In this document: piece after piece, positions 18,456 to 27,390 of the stretch
Numbering within the stretch: position 1 is the first letter of the stretch
Layout of the letters: every line of letters begins with the position of its first letter
Source of the DNA: UBA1672 sp033851915
GTDB taxonomy: Bacteria > Pseudomonadota > Alphaproteobacteria > Micavibrionales > Micavibrionaceae
DNA length: 64,000 nucleotides
Assembly: GCA_033851915.1 (NCBI GenBank)
Contig: JAWSVM010000001.1
Span: 310,001 to 374,000, forward strand
Direction of reading: 5' to 3'
Made by a program: the position numbers and the translations under genes
The notes under the pieces: generated by a model
The model's database searches: none
What the model was told of the DNA's origin: nothing
Seen by the model: the letters and a program-made list of their open reading frames with translations, nothing else

Positions 18456-19313
18456 ATGAAACAAGAATTCCACATTCCCATTGACGAGACCATCGCCGCA
18501 GACGCGAAAGTGGTGAATATCCTCGCCGCGCAATCAGCTCTATCAAAGCAGGCGATTAAACAAGCCATGAAAAAAGGGGCGGTATGGATAGAAGACACTA
18601 AAGGCATTCGCAGACTTCGCCGCGCCGATACCATCCCTGCGCGGAACAGCACGCTCCATTTCTACTACGCCCCTCATGTGCTGGACGAGATACCGCCCGC
18701 ACCAACCTTAATCGCGGATGAAGGTGATTACAGTGTTTGGATCAAGCCGCCCGTCATGCTGTCCCAAGGATCAAAGTGGGGCGATCATTGCACGATTAAT
18801 CGCTGGATAGAATCTAATGAGCCTTTCGAAACCCAGCCACAAAGAAATTGCTTCGTCGTCCACCGTTTGGATCGCGCGGCAAGGGGTTTAATGCTGATCG
18901 CGCATAAGAAAAACGTAGCGGCAAAATTGTCGGCTTTATTCGAAGAACGCAACATATCCAAATGTTATCGCATCATTGTGGAGGGAGAATTCCCGCAAGG
19001 CGCGCAAATTATGGACAGCGATATTGATAGCAAAACCGCCTACTCTTCGGCATCACTTCTAACCTACAATGCCGATAAAAACCGTTCGCTCCTTGAAATT
19101 TCAATCAAGACAGGGCGAAAGCATCAAATCCGTATTCATATGAGCTGCGCAGGCTTTCCTGTTGTCGGGGACTCTTTACATGGTATTGCAAGCGCAGATG
19201 ATCTCAACCCCGAAGAACTACAACTCAGCGCTTTTTCTCTCGATTTCACCTGCCCGATCACCCAAAAAACCCAAGAATACCGCCTACCAGAGCATTTACA
19301 GCTCACCTTTTAA
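18456..19313 (+). CDS. RluA-family RNA pseudouridine synthase
   Basis: 285 residues. The catalytic motif HRLDRAARG puts the nucleophilic Asp at 139, and the later motif SIKTGRKHQIRIHM is the typical RluA motif III. An N-terminal S4-like stretch (about 12-60) precedes it. The enzyme isomerises specific uridines in rRNA or tRNA; the target cannot be chosen between RluA, RluC and RluD types. It follows thrC by 12 bases. Confidence 0.9.
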   Translation: MKQEFHIPIDETIAADAKVVNILAAQSALSKQAIKQAMKKGAVWIEDTKGIRRLRRADTIPARNSTLHFYYAPHVLDEIPPAPTLIADEGDYSVWIKPPVMLSQGSKWGDHCTINRWIESNEPFETQPQRNCFVVHRLDRAARGLMLIAHKKNVAAKLSALFEERNISKCYRIIVEGEFPQGAQIMDSDIDSKTAYSSASLLTYNADKNRSLLEISIKTGRKHQIRIHMSCAGFPVVGDSLHGIASADDLNPEELQLSAFSLDFTCPITQKTQEYRLPEHLQLTF

Positions 19314-19396
19314 AACATAAAATCTTCTTTACTTTGCATATATCAAAACACAGTGATATAATGTGTCAAAATTATAAAAAATTAATTGGGTGACAT

Positions 19397-19768
19397 TTGG
19401 GCGAGGAAACCAACAACAATAATTCTGATACTGAATCTTCAGTCGACTTTGGTCTCGACTTGATGGCGGAATCCTACGACCAATTAAGAAGCATAATACA
19501 TAAACAACAATCCGGCACATTAACGGATGAGGACAGAAAAATATTTCTGGCCCAAGATGAAACAATGGATGTCATGATAAAACATGAGTTCAATGAAAAT
19601 TCAGGCGTCTTATTGAATCGAGAAGATCCTAAAACAGGCCTTACGATAGACCCGATAGACGAAATCAAAGCGCAAATATTAAGCACCCTCACCCTGCCTA
19701 ATCAAATTGACACCTTTAGGGCACTACCAATATGTGCGATCTGGGGAAAGAGATCAGGATGTTATTGA
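19397..19768 (+). CDS. hypothetical protein, N-terminal part of a frameshifted gene
   Basis: 123 codons starting with TTG at 19397 and rich in Asp, Glu, Asn and Gln, of unknown function. The last 20 codons overlap the next reading frame. The composition up to about residue 100 continues smoothly in the next frame, while the final residues (FRALPICAIWGKRSGCY) change character, as expected after a frameshift. I read this and the following entry as one gene of about 465 codons broken by a one-base change between 19683 and 19766. It has no signal peptide. Confidence 0.5.
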   Translation: MGEETNNNNSDTESSVDFGLDLMAESYDQLRSIIHKQQSGTLTDEDRKIFLAQDETMDVMIKHEFNENSGVLLNREDPKTGLTIDPIDEIKAQILSTLTLPNQIDTFRALPICAIWGKRSGCY

Positions 19769-20804
19769 AAATCTCGTAAGCCACACGCCATCTCTTGAAG
19801 GCTTTGACCTTGATGATGCAATAAAGCTTGCAAGCGGCGGCGAAGAAGAGATTTCAACCAGAAAACAATTTCCGGGTGCTAATCCTGAAGTTTTAATGGG
19901 TGTGGCCTATATTTTGCTTGATAGCCATAAAGATACATTACAGGAAACGCACCCTGATTTTGCCGCAAAGCACGAAGAATTAGGCACTGATTTCGCGGAT
20001 ATGGCCTCACTCAATATTCTGTATTCCGTACAAGATAGCTCCGCCTATGATGATTGGTCAAAAGGAAAACAGGCCGAACTCATAAACGTCATTGAGCAAA
20101 ACCCCACAATTATGAGTGCTTTACAAAAAATACGTTCACCGGAGAACATAAACTCATCCAGTGAAATTGAAGAGCAATATACTCTACGCGAAACAATCGC
20201 AGATGAATTTGCGGGTATTTACGCGAAAGTCTATGATTTACCGACACTCACAGAAGATGACATCCATCTTTCCCACAAATCATATAATGATTTCTATAAT
20301 GGAGCCTCAACCGCATATGGTACCGCTTGGACGACAGTGCCGGGAACTGAAAACGATGAGGCCATTTTCCTTACCTATAACCCGATCATGGATATCGTAC
20401 GAACAACAAATCTGGACACAAAAGATTTAGGTTCAACGCAAAATTTTCTAAAAACTTTGGTAGAAGAGTTCCAGCATATAACGGATAATATCTATGGTGA
20501 TAAATTGCTCAATGGAAATTTATCGCCCGATCACCCTGCCTTTGACCATACCAGTTTGACTATTTTAAACACGCTGGATTACACAGATGCTAATACGGAT
20601 TTTAACGGATACGAAGCACAACACGTGGAAAGAACAGCAAAAATTGTTGCAAACAGTGTCACAGAAACCCTGATCCAACATATCATACAGCCGGAAACTG
20701 CGCCTACACCTGAGAATTCAAACAATACAGAGGCTCAACCAGCACCTGTTGAAGAAGATGTGTTGCCGCCCTCCCCCAATACATCCGGTGGATTCAAAAT
20801 ATAA
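19707..20804 (+). CDS. hypothetical protein, C-terminal part of a frameshifted gene
   Basis: About 365 codons in a different frame from the preceding fragment, open from 19683, with no ATG near its beginning (a TTG at 19707 is the first candidate). The sequence is acidic and helical. LVEEFQHITDN at about 252-262 recalls helices of metallopeptidase-like or helical-bundle proteins, but a full HEXXH is absent. The end is a Pro/Glu-rich tail (TAPTPENSNNTEAQPAP). No family is recognised. A short hairpin (aggctt-ggaac-aagcct, 20825-20841) follows the stop. Confidence 0.6.
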   Translation: MTPLGHYQYVRSGERDQDVIENLVSHTPSLEGFDLDDAIKLASGGEEEISTRKQFPGANPEVLMGVAYILLDSHKDTLQETHPDFAAKHEELGTDFADMASLNILYSVQDSSAYDDWSKGKQAELINVIEQNPTIMSALQKIRSPENINSSSEIEEQYTLRETIADEFAGIYAKVYDLPTLTEDDIHLSHKSYNDFYNGASTAYGTAWTTVPGTENDEAIFLTYNPIMDIVRTTNLDTKDLGSTQNFLKTLVEEFQHITDNIYGDKLLNGNLSPDHPAFDHTSLTILNTLDYTDANTDFNGYEAQHVERTAKIVANSVTETLIQHIIQPETAPTPENSNNTEAQPAPVEEDVLPPSPNTSGGFKI

Positions 20805-20909
20805 GATTCCAGACTACATCAAAGAGGCTTGGAACAAGCCTTGCGCCAATCCTCCTAACAGCTATAGTATTCTTTCTATAAAAGACGTTACAAAATTGTG
20901 ACCCGCAAC

Positions 20910-21932
20910 ATGAAAAACTGTGAAACTAATCTTACCTCCAATATATGGAGCAGTCTTAAAGCCATACTGCCCGGCTTGATAGCCTGCGCTTTTGTCGCTT
21001 TATCTGCCAAGTTCATTGCCCAACATTATAACGCTCCTGCAATGCTGCTATGCTTGTTATTTGGTATATCCCTTAATTTTATGTCCAAGCGAAACAGCAC
21101 GCAAAAGGGCATCGATTTTACAGCCATAACATTGTTAAGAGCTGGCATTGTTTTAATCGGCGCGCGGATAATGTTGTCTGATTTTATGGCTCTGGGCGGT
21201 GAAATGATTGCGCTGGTCTTTTTCGCGACAATCAGTGTTGTGATATTAAGTTTGGTTCTGACCAAAGCCCTCGACCTTGATCGAGAACTAGGCTTTCTGA
21301 TTGGCGGCGCAACGGCGATATGCGGTGCTTCGGCGGCACTTGCAATCTCCGCCATTCTACCACGTTCAAAAACGCTGGAACAAAACACGCTTTTAAGTGT
21401 CATCGGTGTGACATTGATGGGCACAGTCGCCATGATTATCTACCCCGTCCTTATTGGTTATTTTAATTTCAACGATCAACAAGCCGGCATATTGATGGGC
21501 GGCGCGATACATGATGTCTCGCAGGTGGTTGGCGCGGGATATAGCATATCTGAAGATGCAGGCGATATGGCGATACTGGTTAAGCTGATGCGCGTATTCC
21601 TCCTTGTGCCTTTATTACTGATATTTGTTTTTGGCATTAATCGGCCGAAAGACGAGGAAAAGACGGCGGGATTTCCCTTTCCGATTTTTCTTATCGGGTT
21701 TGTATTGATGATGACTTTAAATTCATTTCATATCATTCCAGAGGGCATGACAGCCATTTTAAAGGATACCAGTAAATGGTTTTTAATCATGGCGATTACG
21801 GCGGTTGGTATGAAAACTTCACCCAAGGCTCTGCTTGATCTGGGGTGGAAATCAATCTTTCTGATTTGCAGCGAAACAGTCTTTATTTTTGTTATTTATT
21901 TAACGTTCATCTTGATGCAATCAAATGCCTAG
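20910..21932 (+). CDS. YeiH-family putative sulfate exporter
   Basis: 340 residues from the ATG at 20910; a GTG at 20898 would add four. It is a polytopic inner-membrane protein of the UPF0324/YeiH family with about ten spans. Family signatures are LLCLLFGISL, the central GATAICGASAALA and GGAIHDVSQVVGAGY. Members have been proposed to export sulfate or sulfonate-derived anions; direct evidence is limited. No LysR regulator (YeiE-like), the common neighbour, is adjacent. Confidence 0.9.
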   Translation: MKNCETNLTSNIWSSLKAILPGLIACAFVALSAKFIAQHYNAPAMLLCLLFGISLNFMSKRNSTQKGIDFTAITLLRAGIVLIGARIMLSDFMALGGEMIALVFFATISVVILSLVLTKALDLDRELGFLIGGATAICGASAALAISAILPRSKTLEQNTLLSVIGVTLMGTVAMIIYPVLIGYFNFNDQQAGILMGGAIHDVSQVVGAGYSISEDAGDMAILVKLMRVFLLVPLLLIFVFGINRPKDEEKTAGFPFPIFLIGFVLMMTLNSFHIIPEGMTAILKDTSKWFLIMAITAVGMKTSPKALLDLGWKSIFLICSETVFIFVIYLTFILMQSNA

Positions 21933-22026
21933 GAACAGCACAAGGTGTGTTGGTTTTATTAAAAAATTAATATTTCTTATGTAGTGTTTCGATTCTATAT
22001 ACAGGTTACAAACCAAAGGATTACAC

Positions 22027-22956
22027 ATGTCTGAAGACAATGATGAAGATGATACTGGTGATGAAGACGATAGTGGTGTCGGTGTCGATGATGACGAGAA
22101 CGATTCTGATGATGACGGGAGCGATACTGATAATGACGGGGACGATACTGATAATGACGGGGGCAATGACCCTGGCCCCAATGAAGATGGTGATGCAAGC
22201 ACAGAAGGCGAGGAAGAAGATCCAGATGCTGAAGAAGAAGAAGATCCAGATGCTGAGGAAGAAGACAGAAATAGCTCCTGCGAAGAGACCTCCAGAGGGA
22301 CTGATGATGCAGGCAGAACCAGTGTAGAGTTTGCAGATGGTACTGCGTATGTTTCTGGTCCAGGAGAGTCTGAAGTGCCGGCGCATTGTTTACCTGATAG
22401 CGGAGCTGAAGAGCCTGATGCTGGTACAGATGCTGAGCCCGATGCTGAATCTGAACCTGATGCCGAATCTGAACCCGATGCTGAGATGGATGCCGAAGTT
22501 GAGCCTGATGCTGAGATGGATGCCGAAGTTGAGCCTGATGCTGAGATGGACGCCGAAGTTGAGCCTGATGCTGAGATGGACGCCGAAGTTGAGCCTGATG
22601 TTGATATGAGCACCGAAGCTGATGCCAGTGTAGATGCCGAGGTTGATCTTGATGCACAGAACAATTGGAGTGCTCCTGATAATGAGGACTCTGGTACAAC
22701 CGAGAATAACTCTTGCTCAGGAGTTCCCGGAGAGGCTAATGATGCAAACTTTTCTGCTGCATCGTTCGAAGACAGCGAACAACAGTATTCTCCTGATGAT
22801 AACGATTGGGGTGCGCCTGATAACGAGAGCGAGGGCCATGACACAGATTCTGAATGGGGCGGTGAAGGACAAAAAGAAACAGATAATAATGATGACCGCG
22901 ATTCTCCGGGAGGCTCCGGAGAAGGTGATGAAGCAAATAGCGAGAAACTCCAATAA
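22027..22956 (+). CDS. highly acidic low-complexity repeat protein
   Basis: 309 residues made mainly of Asp, Glu, Ser, Ala, Pro and Gly, with a very low predicted pI. Residues 1-85 are nearly all Asp/Glu/Asn/Gly. A middle region (about 88-130) has the only less biased sequence and three cysteines. Residues 149-198 are five tandem 10-residue units (PDAEMDAEVE type). The C-terminal part has WSAPDNE and WGAPDNE repeats. There is no signal peptide or membrane helix. The ATG has a good aaagga site. Asp-rich repeats of this kind often bind calcium and can be secreted by leaderless routes; that is inference. The opposite strand is also open here but is a shadow. Confidence 0.75.
   Translation: MSEDNDEDDTGDEDDSGVGVDDDENDSDDDGSDTDNDGDDTDNDGGNDPGPNEDGDASTEGEEEDPDAEEEEDPDAEEEDRNSSCEETSRGTDDAGRTSVEFADGTAYVSGPGESEVPAHCLPDSGAEEPDAGTDAEPDAESEPDAESEPDAEMDAEVEPDAEMDAEVEPDAEMDAEVEPDAEMDAEVEPDVDMSTEADASVDAEVDLDAQNNWSAPDNEDSGTTENNSCSGVPGEANDANFSAASFEDSEQQYSPDDNDWGAPDNESEGHDTDSEWGGEGQKETDNNDDRDSPGGSGEGDEANSEKLQ
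22471..22620 (+). repeat. five 30-bp tandem repeats inside the acidic protein gene
   Basis: Units begin at 22471, 22501, 22531, 22561 and 22591 and read like gagcctgatgctgagatgga plus ygccgaagtt. The first four are nearly identical, the fifth is degenerate. Shorter 18-bp (DAESEP) and 21-bp (DTDNDGD) repeats lie upstream. Such arrays change copy number by slippage without changing the frame. Confidence 0.9.
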
Positions 22957-23002
22957 GGAGATATCGCTTGTTCAGAAAATTAATAACTATGTGTGAGGAA
23001 AT

Positions 23003-23398
23003 ATGAGTGAAAATAGAGAATTTAGAGGAACCGGCGTTGTTCGGCGCCTAAAAGACCAACTTGTTCCAACACTTGGAACACGGCTGATGACATTTGAATT
23101 GGAGCAAACCAATAAGAATGACGGGCGTGTCAGGCATATTTCTGTGCAAATGGAAGGCTTGGGCTTTAGAGGAGCCATAAGCAATGGACACACCGTTGAT
23201 GTTGAAGGCACTTTACGTAACGGCACGGTTATATCAAATCGGCTTATAAACAAAAGTGTGAATGGTTGTGTGGTTGAACCAAGAACATCCAGCCCGATAT
23301 TCATTAAACTCTTCAAAGGCATTGCCATTACCGCACTGGCTAGCTTTGCCTTGATCATCTGTTTGTTCATTTATGGAATCAGCACATTTTTCGGATAA
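23003..23398 (+). CDS. small tail-anchored membrane protein
   Basis: 131 residues. Residues 1-95 are strand-rich and soluble (GTGVVRRLKDQ, ISVQMEGLGFRG, TVDVEGTLRNG), which could form a small beta-barrel of the OB type. A single hydrophobic helix at about 103-127 ends the protein, so it is likely anchored by its C-terminus with the N-terminal domain in the cytosol. There is no signal peptide. The start has a gagg site. It follows the acidic protein gene by 46 bases on the same strand. Function unknown. Confidence 0.65.
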   Translation: MSENREFRGTGVVRRLKDQLVPTLGTRLMTFELEQTNKNDGRVRHISVQMEGLGFRGAISNGHTVDVEGTLRNGTVISNRLINKSVNGCVVEPRTSSPIFIKLFKGIAITALASFALIICLFIYGISTFFG

Positions 23399-23446
23399 TA
23401 AGTTAGATTAAGTATTTAACCATAGATTTTAAAGAAAGTTCTTACA

Positions 23447-24070
23447 GTGAATAAAGCTGGCAAAACTGAGTTCTGGGAATTAAATTTTATCGAAAAGCAG
23501 GAAATGTGGGGATTTGAGCCATCCCTTTCTGCTGTCTTAACAAAAGATTTTTTTGTAAAAAAATTAATCAAAAATATGCTTATCCCCGGTATTGGCTACG
23601 GACGAAATGCGCAAATTTTTAGGGATAATGGAATATCGGTAACAGGAATTGAAATATCAAAGACGGCTATTGAACTTGCACAAAAACATTACGGTGCTGG
23701 TATGATGATCTATCACGGCTCTATTATTGATATGCCATTTGATAATCGCAGCTATGACGGAATTTTTTGCTATGCTCTTATTCATTTACTTGATAGTGAC
23801 GAGCGAGAAAAATTAATCCGCAATTGCTATAATCAGCTCTCCGAAGGTGGTTATATGGTGTTTACAGCCATTACCAAAAAAGCTCATACTTATGGTACAG
23901 GCAAACTTATCAGTAAAGATCGTTACGAGATATTTGACGATGTTAAGATGTTTTTTTATGACGAAGAAGCTGTTCACTCAGAATTTGACAACGTTGGATT
24001 AATTGAAATCATAGATGTGGATGAGAATTTTCCATTTTTTCTAATTACTTGTAAAAAAGGAAAAAAATAA
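23447..24070 (+). CDS. SAM-dependent methyltransferase
   Basis: 207 residues, GTG start. A class I methyltransferase fold: motif I is MLIPGIGYGRNA (about 44-55), the acidic end of beta-2 is in VTGIEISKTA, and post-motifs follow in YDGIFCYALIHLL. It resembles small-molecule methyltransferases of the methyltransf_11/25 type, including tellurite/thiol methyltransferases; the substrate is unknown. The gene is richer in A and T than most neighbours. It converges on tRNA-Ala, whose CCA end is one base from its stop. Confidence 0.8.
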   Translation: MNKAGKTEFWELNFIEKQEMWGFEPSLSAVLTKDFFVKKLIKNMLIPGIGYGRNAQIFRDNGISVTGIEISKTAIELAQKHYGAGMMIYHGSIIDMPFDNRSYDGIFCYALIHLLDSDEREKLIRNCYNQLSEGGYMVFTAITKKAHTYGTGKLISKDRYEIFDDVKMFFYDEEAVHSEFDNVGLIEIIDVDENFPFFLITCKKGKK

Positions 24071-24071
24071 A

Positions 24072-24148
24072 TTGGTGGATCCTAGCGGGATCGAACCGCT
24101 GACCTCCTCGCTGCCAGCGAGGCGCTCTCCCAGCTGAGCTAAGGACCC
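24072..24148 (-). tRNA. tRNA-Ala (anticodon GGC)
   Basis: Read on the minus strand from 24148: acceptor GGGTCCT pairs with AGGATCC, including the G3:U70 pair that identifies tRNA-Ala. The D arm is GCTCAGCTGGGAGAGC, the anticodon loop CTGGCAG gives GGC, and the T arm has the TTCGATC loop. The 3' CCA is encoded (24072-24074). Confidence 0.97.
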
Positions 24149-24203
24149 TTTTGAAAAGGTGAGAATATCAATAGTCGGTTCTGCACTATTTTTCAAGACA
24201 AAA

Positions 24204-24231
24204 AAGAGGGGCAGATAAACCGCCCCGTCTT
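24204..24231 (-). terminator. rho-independent terminator of mscL
   Basis: Stem ggggc / gcccc extended by four A-T/G-C pairs across a one-base bulge, followed on the minus strand by TTTTTT. It lies 20 bases past the mscL stop. Confidence 0.75.
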
Positions 24232-24250
24232 ATAATTTTATGATCACCTG

Positions 24251-24679
24251 TTATTTTTTCAAAAGATCGCGAATTTCTGTTAGAAGAACAATGTCTTCAG
24301 ACGGCTTTGCCGGTGCTGCTTCCTCTGCAGCCTTTGCTTCTTCTTCAGCAGCTTCTTTGATTTTATTAACACCCTTTACCAACATAAACACAACAAAAGC
24401 AACGATTACGAAGTTAATAACCGCGTTGATGAAAACACCATATGTTACAAGAGGTGCGCCTGCTTCTTGCGCAATGACAAGCGTTGCATAAGCCTGACCA
24501 TTCAGAGACACAAACTTATCCGCGAAATCAACACCGCTGGTCACCATGCCAATCACAGGCATAATAAGGTCGCCAACCATAGATTTTACGATTGCCGTAA
24601 ACGCCGCACCCATGATGATACCAACGGCCATGTCCATAACATTTCCGCGCGCGATGAAGTTTTTGAATTCCTTGAACAT
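24251..24679 (-). CDS. mscL: large-conductance mechanosensitive channel MscL
   Basis: 142 residues. The N-terminal helix and first span read FIARGNVMDMAVGIIMGAAF, shown here as FIARGNVMDMAV and GIIMGAAF, the highly conserved pore-lining segment. A periplasmic loop and second span (about 83-106) follow. The cytoplasmic tail ends in the family's EDIVLLTEIRDLLKK. Homopentamers open under membrane tension to release solutes on osmotic downshock. It is a single gene with its own terminator. Confidence 0.97.
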   Translation of the reverse strand: MFKEFKNFIARGNVMDMAVGIIMGAAFTAIVKSMVGDLIMPVIGMVTSGVDFADKFVSLNGQAYATLVIAQEAGAPLVTYGVFINAVINFVIVAFVVFMLVKGVNKIKEAAEEEAKAAEEAAPAKPSEDIVLLTEIRDLLKK

Positions 24680-24781
24680 TTTTTATGTCTCCTACAAATT
24701 TTATTTTCTGAATGCGGGAGAATGTAACAGCAACCATAGATTTGTCAATGTTCATAGACGCTTGCCCTGTGATATTAAAAA

Positions 24782-24807
24782 AGCCCCGCATCGTTAAATG
24801 CAGGGCT
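24782..24807 (-). terminator. rho-independent terminator of the Bax-inhibitor gene
   Basis: A 10-bp stem with one mismatch (agccccgcat / atgcagggct), followed on the minus strand by a T-rich run, 25 bases after the stop at 24832. Confidence 0.75.
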
Positions 24808-24831
24808 CTTCAAATTTATTTTGTCTATGTT

Positions 24832-25533
24832 CTAACGATTACTCATAAGGCGCAGAATATTCATAAACATAATCATAAAGCTGAGATACAGGCTAAGTGC
24901 CGCAGACCATGCCATACGGCTGTTGATTTCATCACCATTCGCCGGATTATACATTCTCTTTGTCTTTTGCGTTTCCCATGCCGTTAAACCAGCCATGGCC
25001 AAAACCATACCGATACTAATCATTGTTTCCATACCGCTGGAAAAACCAACAAACACTCCAATGATAGATGTCAGGAACAACCCGATAAACGCCATAGCAC
25101 AAAACGAACCAAGTGCAGAAAGATCTTTCTTGGTTGTATATCCCAAAATACTCAACCCCGCGAACATACCTGATGTAATAAAGAACGCGCGCGCGATATC
25201 TGCGCCGGCATACATAAAGGCTAAGGCAGAAAAGCTAATACCATAAAGAACACTAACACCAACAAAAGCCAGTTTCAGCTTCTGCGATGACATTGTTGCC
25301 GGATTAAAACCGAACCAAATAATTGCAATCGGTGCAAGCATAACAATATATCTTTGTGGCCCACCTAAAAGCATCATCATCAGCTCAGGGGAGCTACTCA
25401 CCACCCATGACACAATAGCGGTAACTAAAATACCCACCGTCATGCGGTTATAAACGCTCAGCATATGTGTGCGTAGACCTGCATCAATTTCTTGCGTACG
25501 GGTTTGTGCACTTGAATATTGATCTCTTTGCAT
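24832..25533 (-). CDS. Bax inhibitor-1/YccA family membrane protein
   Basis: 233-residue inner-membrane protein with seven predicted spans from residue 25 to 230. The N-terminus is soluble and polar, and the central part has the family's GLSILGYTTKKDLSALGSF (split GLSILGYTT / KKDLSALGSF). YccA-type members modulate the FtsH protease, and BsYetJ is a pH-gated calcium leak channel; which role applies here is open. Monocistronic, with its own terminator. Confidence 0.92.
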   Translation of the reverse strand: MQRDQYSSAQTRTQEIDAGLRTHMLSVYNRMTVGILVTAIVSWVVSSSPELMMMLLGGPQRYIVMLAPIAIIWFGFNPATMSSQKLKLAFVGVSVLYGISFSALAFMYAGADIARAFFITSGMFAGLSILGYTTKKDLSALGSFCAMAFIGLFLTSIIGVFVGFSSGMETMISIGMVLAMAGLTAWETQKTKRMYNPANGDEINSRMAWSAALSLYLSFMIMFMNILRLMSNR

Positions 25534-25634
25534 TTTAATTCTCCAAAAAACTATTAATAAATATATTCACTCTTATACCCCCTATTATAGCAGAATTCAA
25601 AGGGTCTTACGATTATTTCGCGTTTTTGATGGCT

Positions 25635-26720
25635 TTAGTTACGCCTTTGGCGAATTAACCATAGATTTTTTCGGGATTTCTTATCATCCACAGGCTGCAC
25701 AATGCGCTCCGCCTTATCGATGGGCACAAGGTGAGAGGCATCCGGCACAGGGGTGTTTGTAACCTCTGATATCGCTTTGATGCGCTGATCTATCGGAGGA
25801 TGTGTGGCAAAGATGCCCATGAAGGGCACGTGGTTTTCAATGCACATCATCGCAATATCATCTGTGCCCTCGGGGATACGATCACGCCCAGAAATACGCA
25901 TCAAGGCGCGCATCATCGCATCAGGGTTTTTGGTCATCGAAATTGCCCCTGCATCGGCCATATATTCACGCCTGCGCGATAACGCAAAGCGCATCAACAA
26001 CGTCGCCATATAGCCGAGCCACAAGATAACCGCAATAACGATAATCGCAATAAGAGCGCCCGCGCCATTACGATCACGGCGGCGACTGGAAAAGAAAATA
26101 TTATAGCGAACGCCGCTCCAGACCAGTTGGGACAGAAAGCCGAATAGCCCCGTAAAAATCACACACACGATTAATAAACGCACATCACGGTTTTGAATAT
26201 GGGTCAGCTCATGGGCGATCACGCCTTCCAACTCGTCTTTAGCCAAGCTATTCATCAAGCCGCGCGTTACGGTCACGGCAAAATTGCTTTCGGTTATTCC
26301 ACTGGCAAAAGCGTTGCGCGCATGGGTTTCTATGATTTCCAGATGCGGCATTTTTATACCTTGCCCAATACATAGATTCTCAACCAGATTATAAAACTCC
26401 GGCTCGTCTTTGCGCGACACGGGGTGCGAACGCGATAATTTACGGATCATGCGGGTATTGAAAAACCACGCAATCATAAACCAGATCGACACGGCGGTTA
26501 AAATTAAAGGCCAGAACTCAAAGGTAATCTTATTTGCGAAAAGCAGTACCGCATCCCAATTCACACCATCAGGCGTTTTATAAGGCATCGTCAGCCCCAG
26601 CGCACAGGCAATCAACCAGAAGATGCCCATAATCAACACCGGATAAAATGCCAGTAACCCGATACAACGTAAATTATTGTTCCATATATGGGTGCTTAAT
26701 CCGACTTGTCTGCTGGCCAT
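25635..26720 (-). CDS. M48-family membrane metalloprotease, HtpX-like
   Basis: 361 residues. Two N-terminal spans (about 22-45 and 70-90) are followed by a zinc metalloprotease domain with H170-E171-x-x-H174 in VIAHELTHIQNRD. The third zinc ligand is probably the Glu of SRRREYMADAGA. Further spans lie at about 180-200 and 220-245. HtpX-type proteases remove damaged membrane proteins. The gene starts six bases after lemA and forms a lemA-htpX-like operon seen in many bacteria. Confidence 0.92.
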   Translation of the reverse strand: MASRQVGLSTHIWNNNLRCIGLLAFYPVLIMGIFWLIACALGLTMPYKTPDGVNWDAVLLFANKITFEFWPLILTAVSIWFMIAWFFNTRMIRKLSRSHPVSRKDEPEFYNLVENLCIGQGIKMPHLEIIETHARNAFASGITESNFAVTVTRGLMNSLAKDELEGVIAHELTHIQNRDVRLLIVCVIFTGLFGFLSQLVWSGVRYNIFFSSRRRDRNGAGALIAIIVIAVILWLGYMATLLMRFALSRRREYMADAGAISMTKNPDAMMRALMRISGRDRIPEGTDDIAMMCIENHVPFMGIFATHPPIDQRIKAISEVTNTPVPDASHLVPIDKAERIVQPVDDKKSRKNLWLIRQRRN

Positions 26721-26726
26721 CTTCTA

Positions 26727-27290
26727 CTAAAACTTCACCTCTGGCGGCTTTTGAACAGCTTCTGCCTCTGCTTCATCCAGTTCAAAGAACTCTTCTTGGC
26801 CAAAGCCAAATGAATTGGCAATAAGAACCGCAGGGAATTGCTGGGTTGCTGTGTTGTATTCCGCAGTAGCGTTGTTGAAGAAACGACGCGCAGCAGCAAT
26901 TTTGTTTTCAATGTCGGATAATTCATCCATCAATTTCTGGAAATTCTGATCTGCTTTCAAGTCAGGATAATCCTCTGCCACGGCCAACAAGCTCATCAAT
27001 GCGCCACCAAGAACGCCTTCCGCTGCAACGCGTTCACCGGTTGCGCCTTTGGCTGCACCAACTTGCGCACGGGCATTTGTGACATTCTCGAACACTGATT
27101 TCTCATGCGAAGCGTACCCTTTTACCGTTTCCACCAATTGTGGCACAAGGTTAAAGCGCTGTTTCAGCTGTACATCTATATCGGAAAATGCGTTTTCCCG
27201 TGTTTGGCGTAATGCCACCAAACGGTTATAGAGCATGACGAACAGCCCTATAATTGCAGCAATAATTCCTAATCCGACCCATGAGTTCAT
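26727..27290 (-). CDS. lemA: LemA family protein
   Basis: 187 residues. A single N-terminal membrane helix (about 5-20) is followed by the LemA helical domain with YNRLVALRQTRENAFSDID (split YNRLVALRQT / RENAFSDID) and LKQRFNLVPQLVETVKGYA. LemA proteins are membrane-bound with an otherwise unknown molecular task. It leads a two-gene operon with the M48 protease. Confidence 0.95.
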   Translation of the reverse strand: MNSWVGLGIIAAIIGLFVMLYNRLVALRQTRENAFSDIDVQLKQRFNLVPQLVETVKGYASHEKSVFENVTNARAQVGAAKGATGERVAAEGVLGGALMSLLAVAEDYPDLKADQNFQKLMDELSDIENKIAAARRFFNNATAEYNTATQQFPAVLIANSFGFGQEEFFELDEAEAEAVQKPPEVKF

Positions 27291-27390
27291 AATTTATCCC
27301 TTTCACTCTTGCATATGCTGCGCTATTTTATAGAGGAGAAGGCATTTTGTCTTCTGTTATTTTTAACCTCTACGCCAAAGCCTTTATTCC

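Noticed and set aside
21921..22844. A 307-codon leftward open frame with Ser/Ala repeats opposite the acidic protein gene
   Set aside because: It is the mirror of the repetitive acidic gene, has no ribosome site, and its repeats are exactly the shadow of the 30-bp units.
24072..24148. tRNA gene as an integration site for a genomic island
   Set aside because: No integrase, direct repeat of the tRNA end or island-like boundary was seen on either side.
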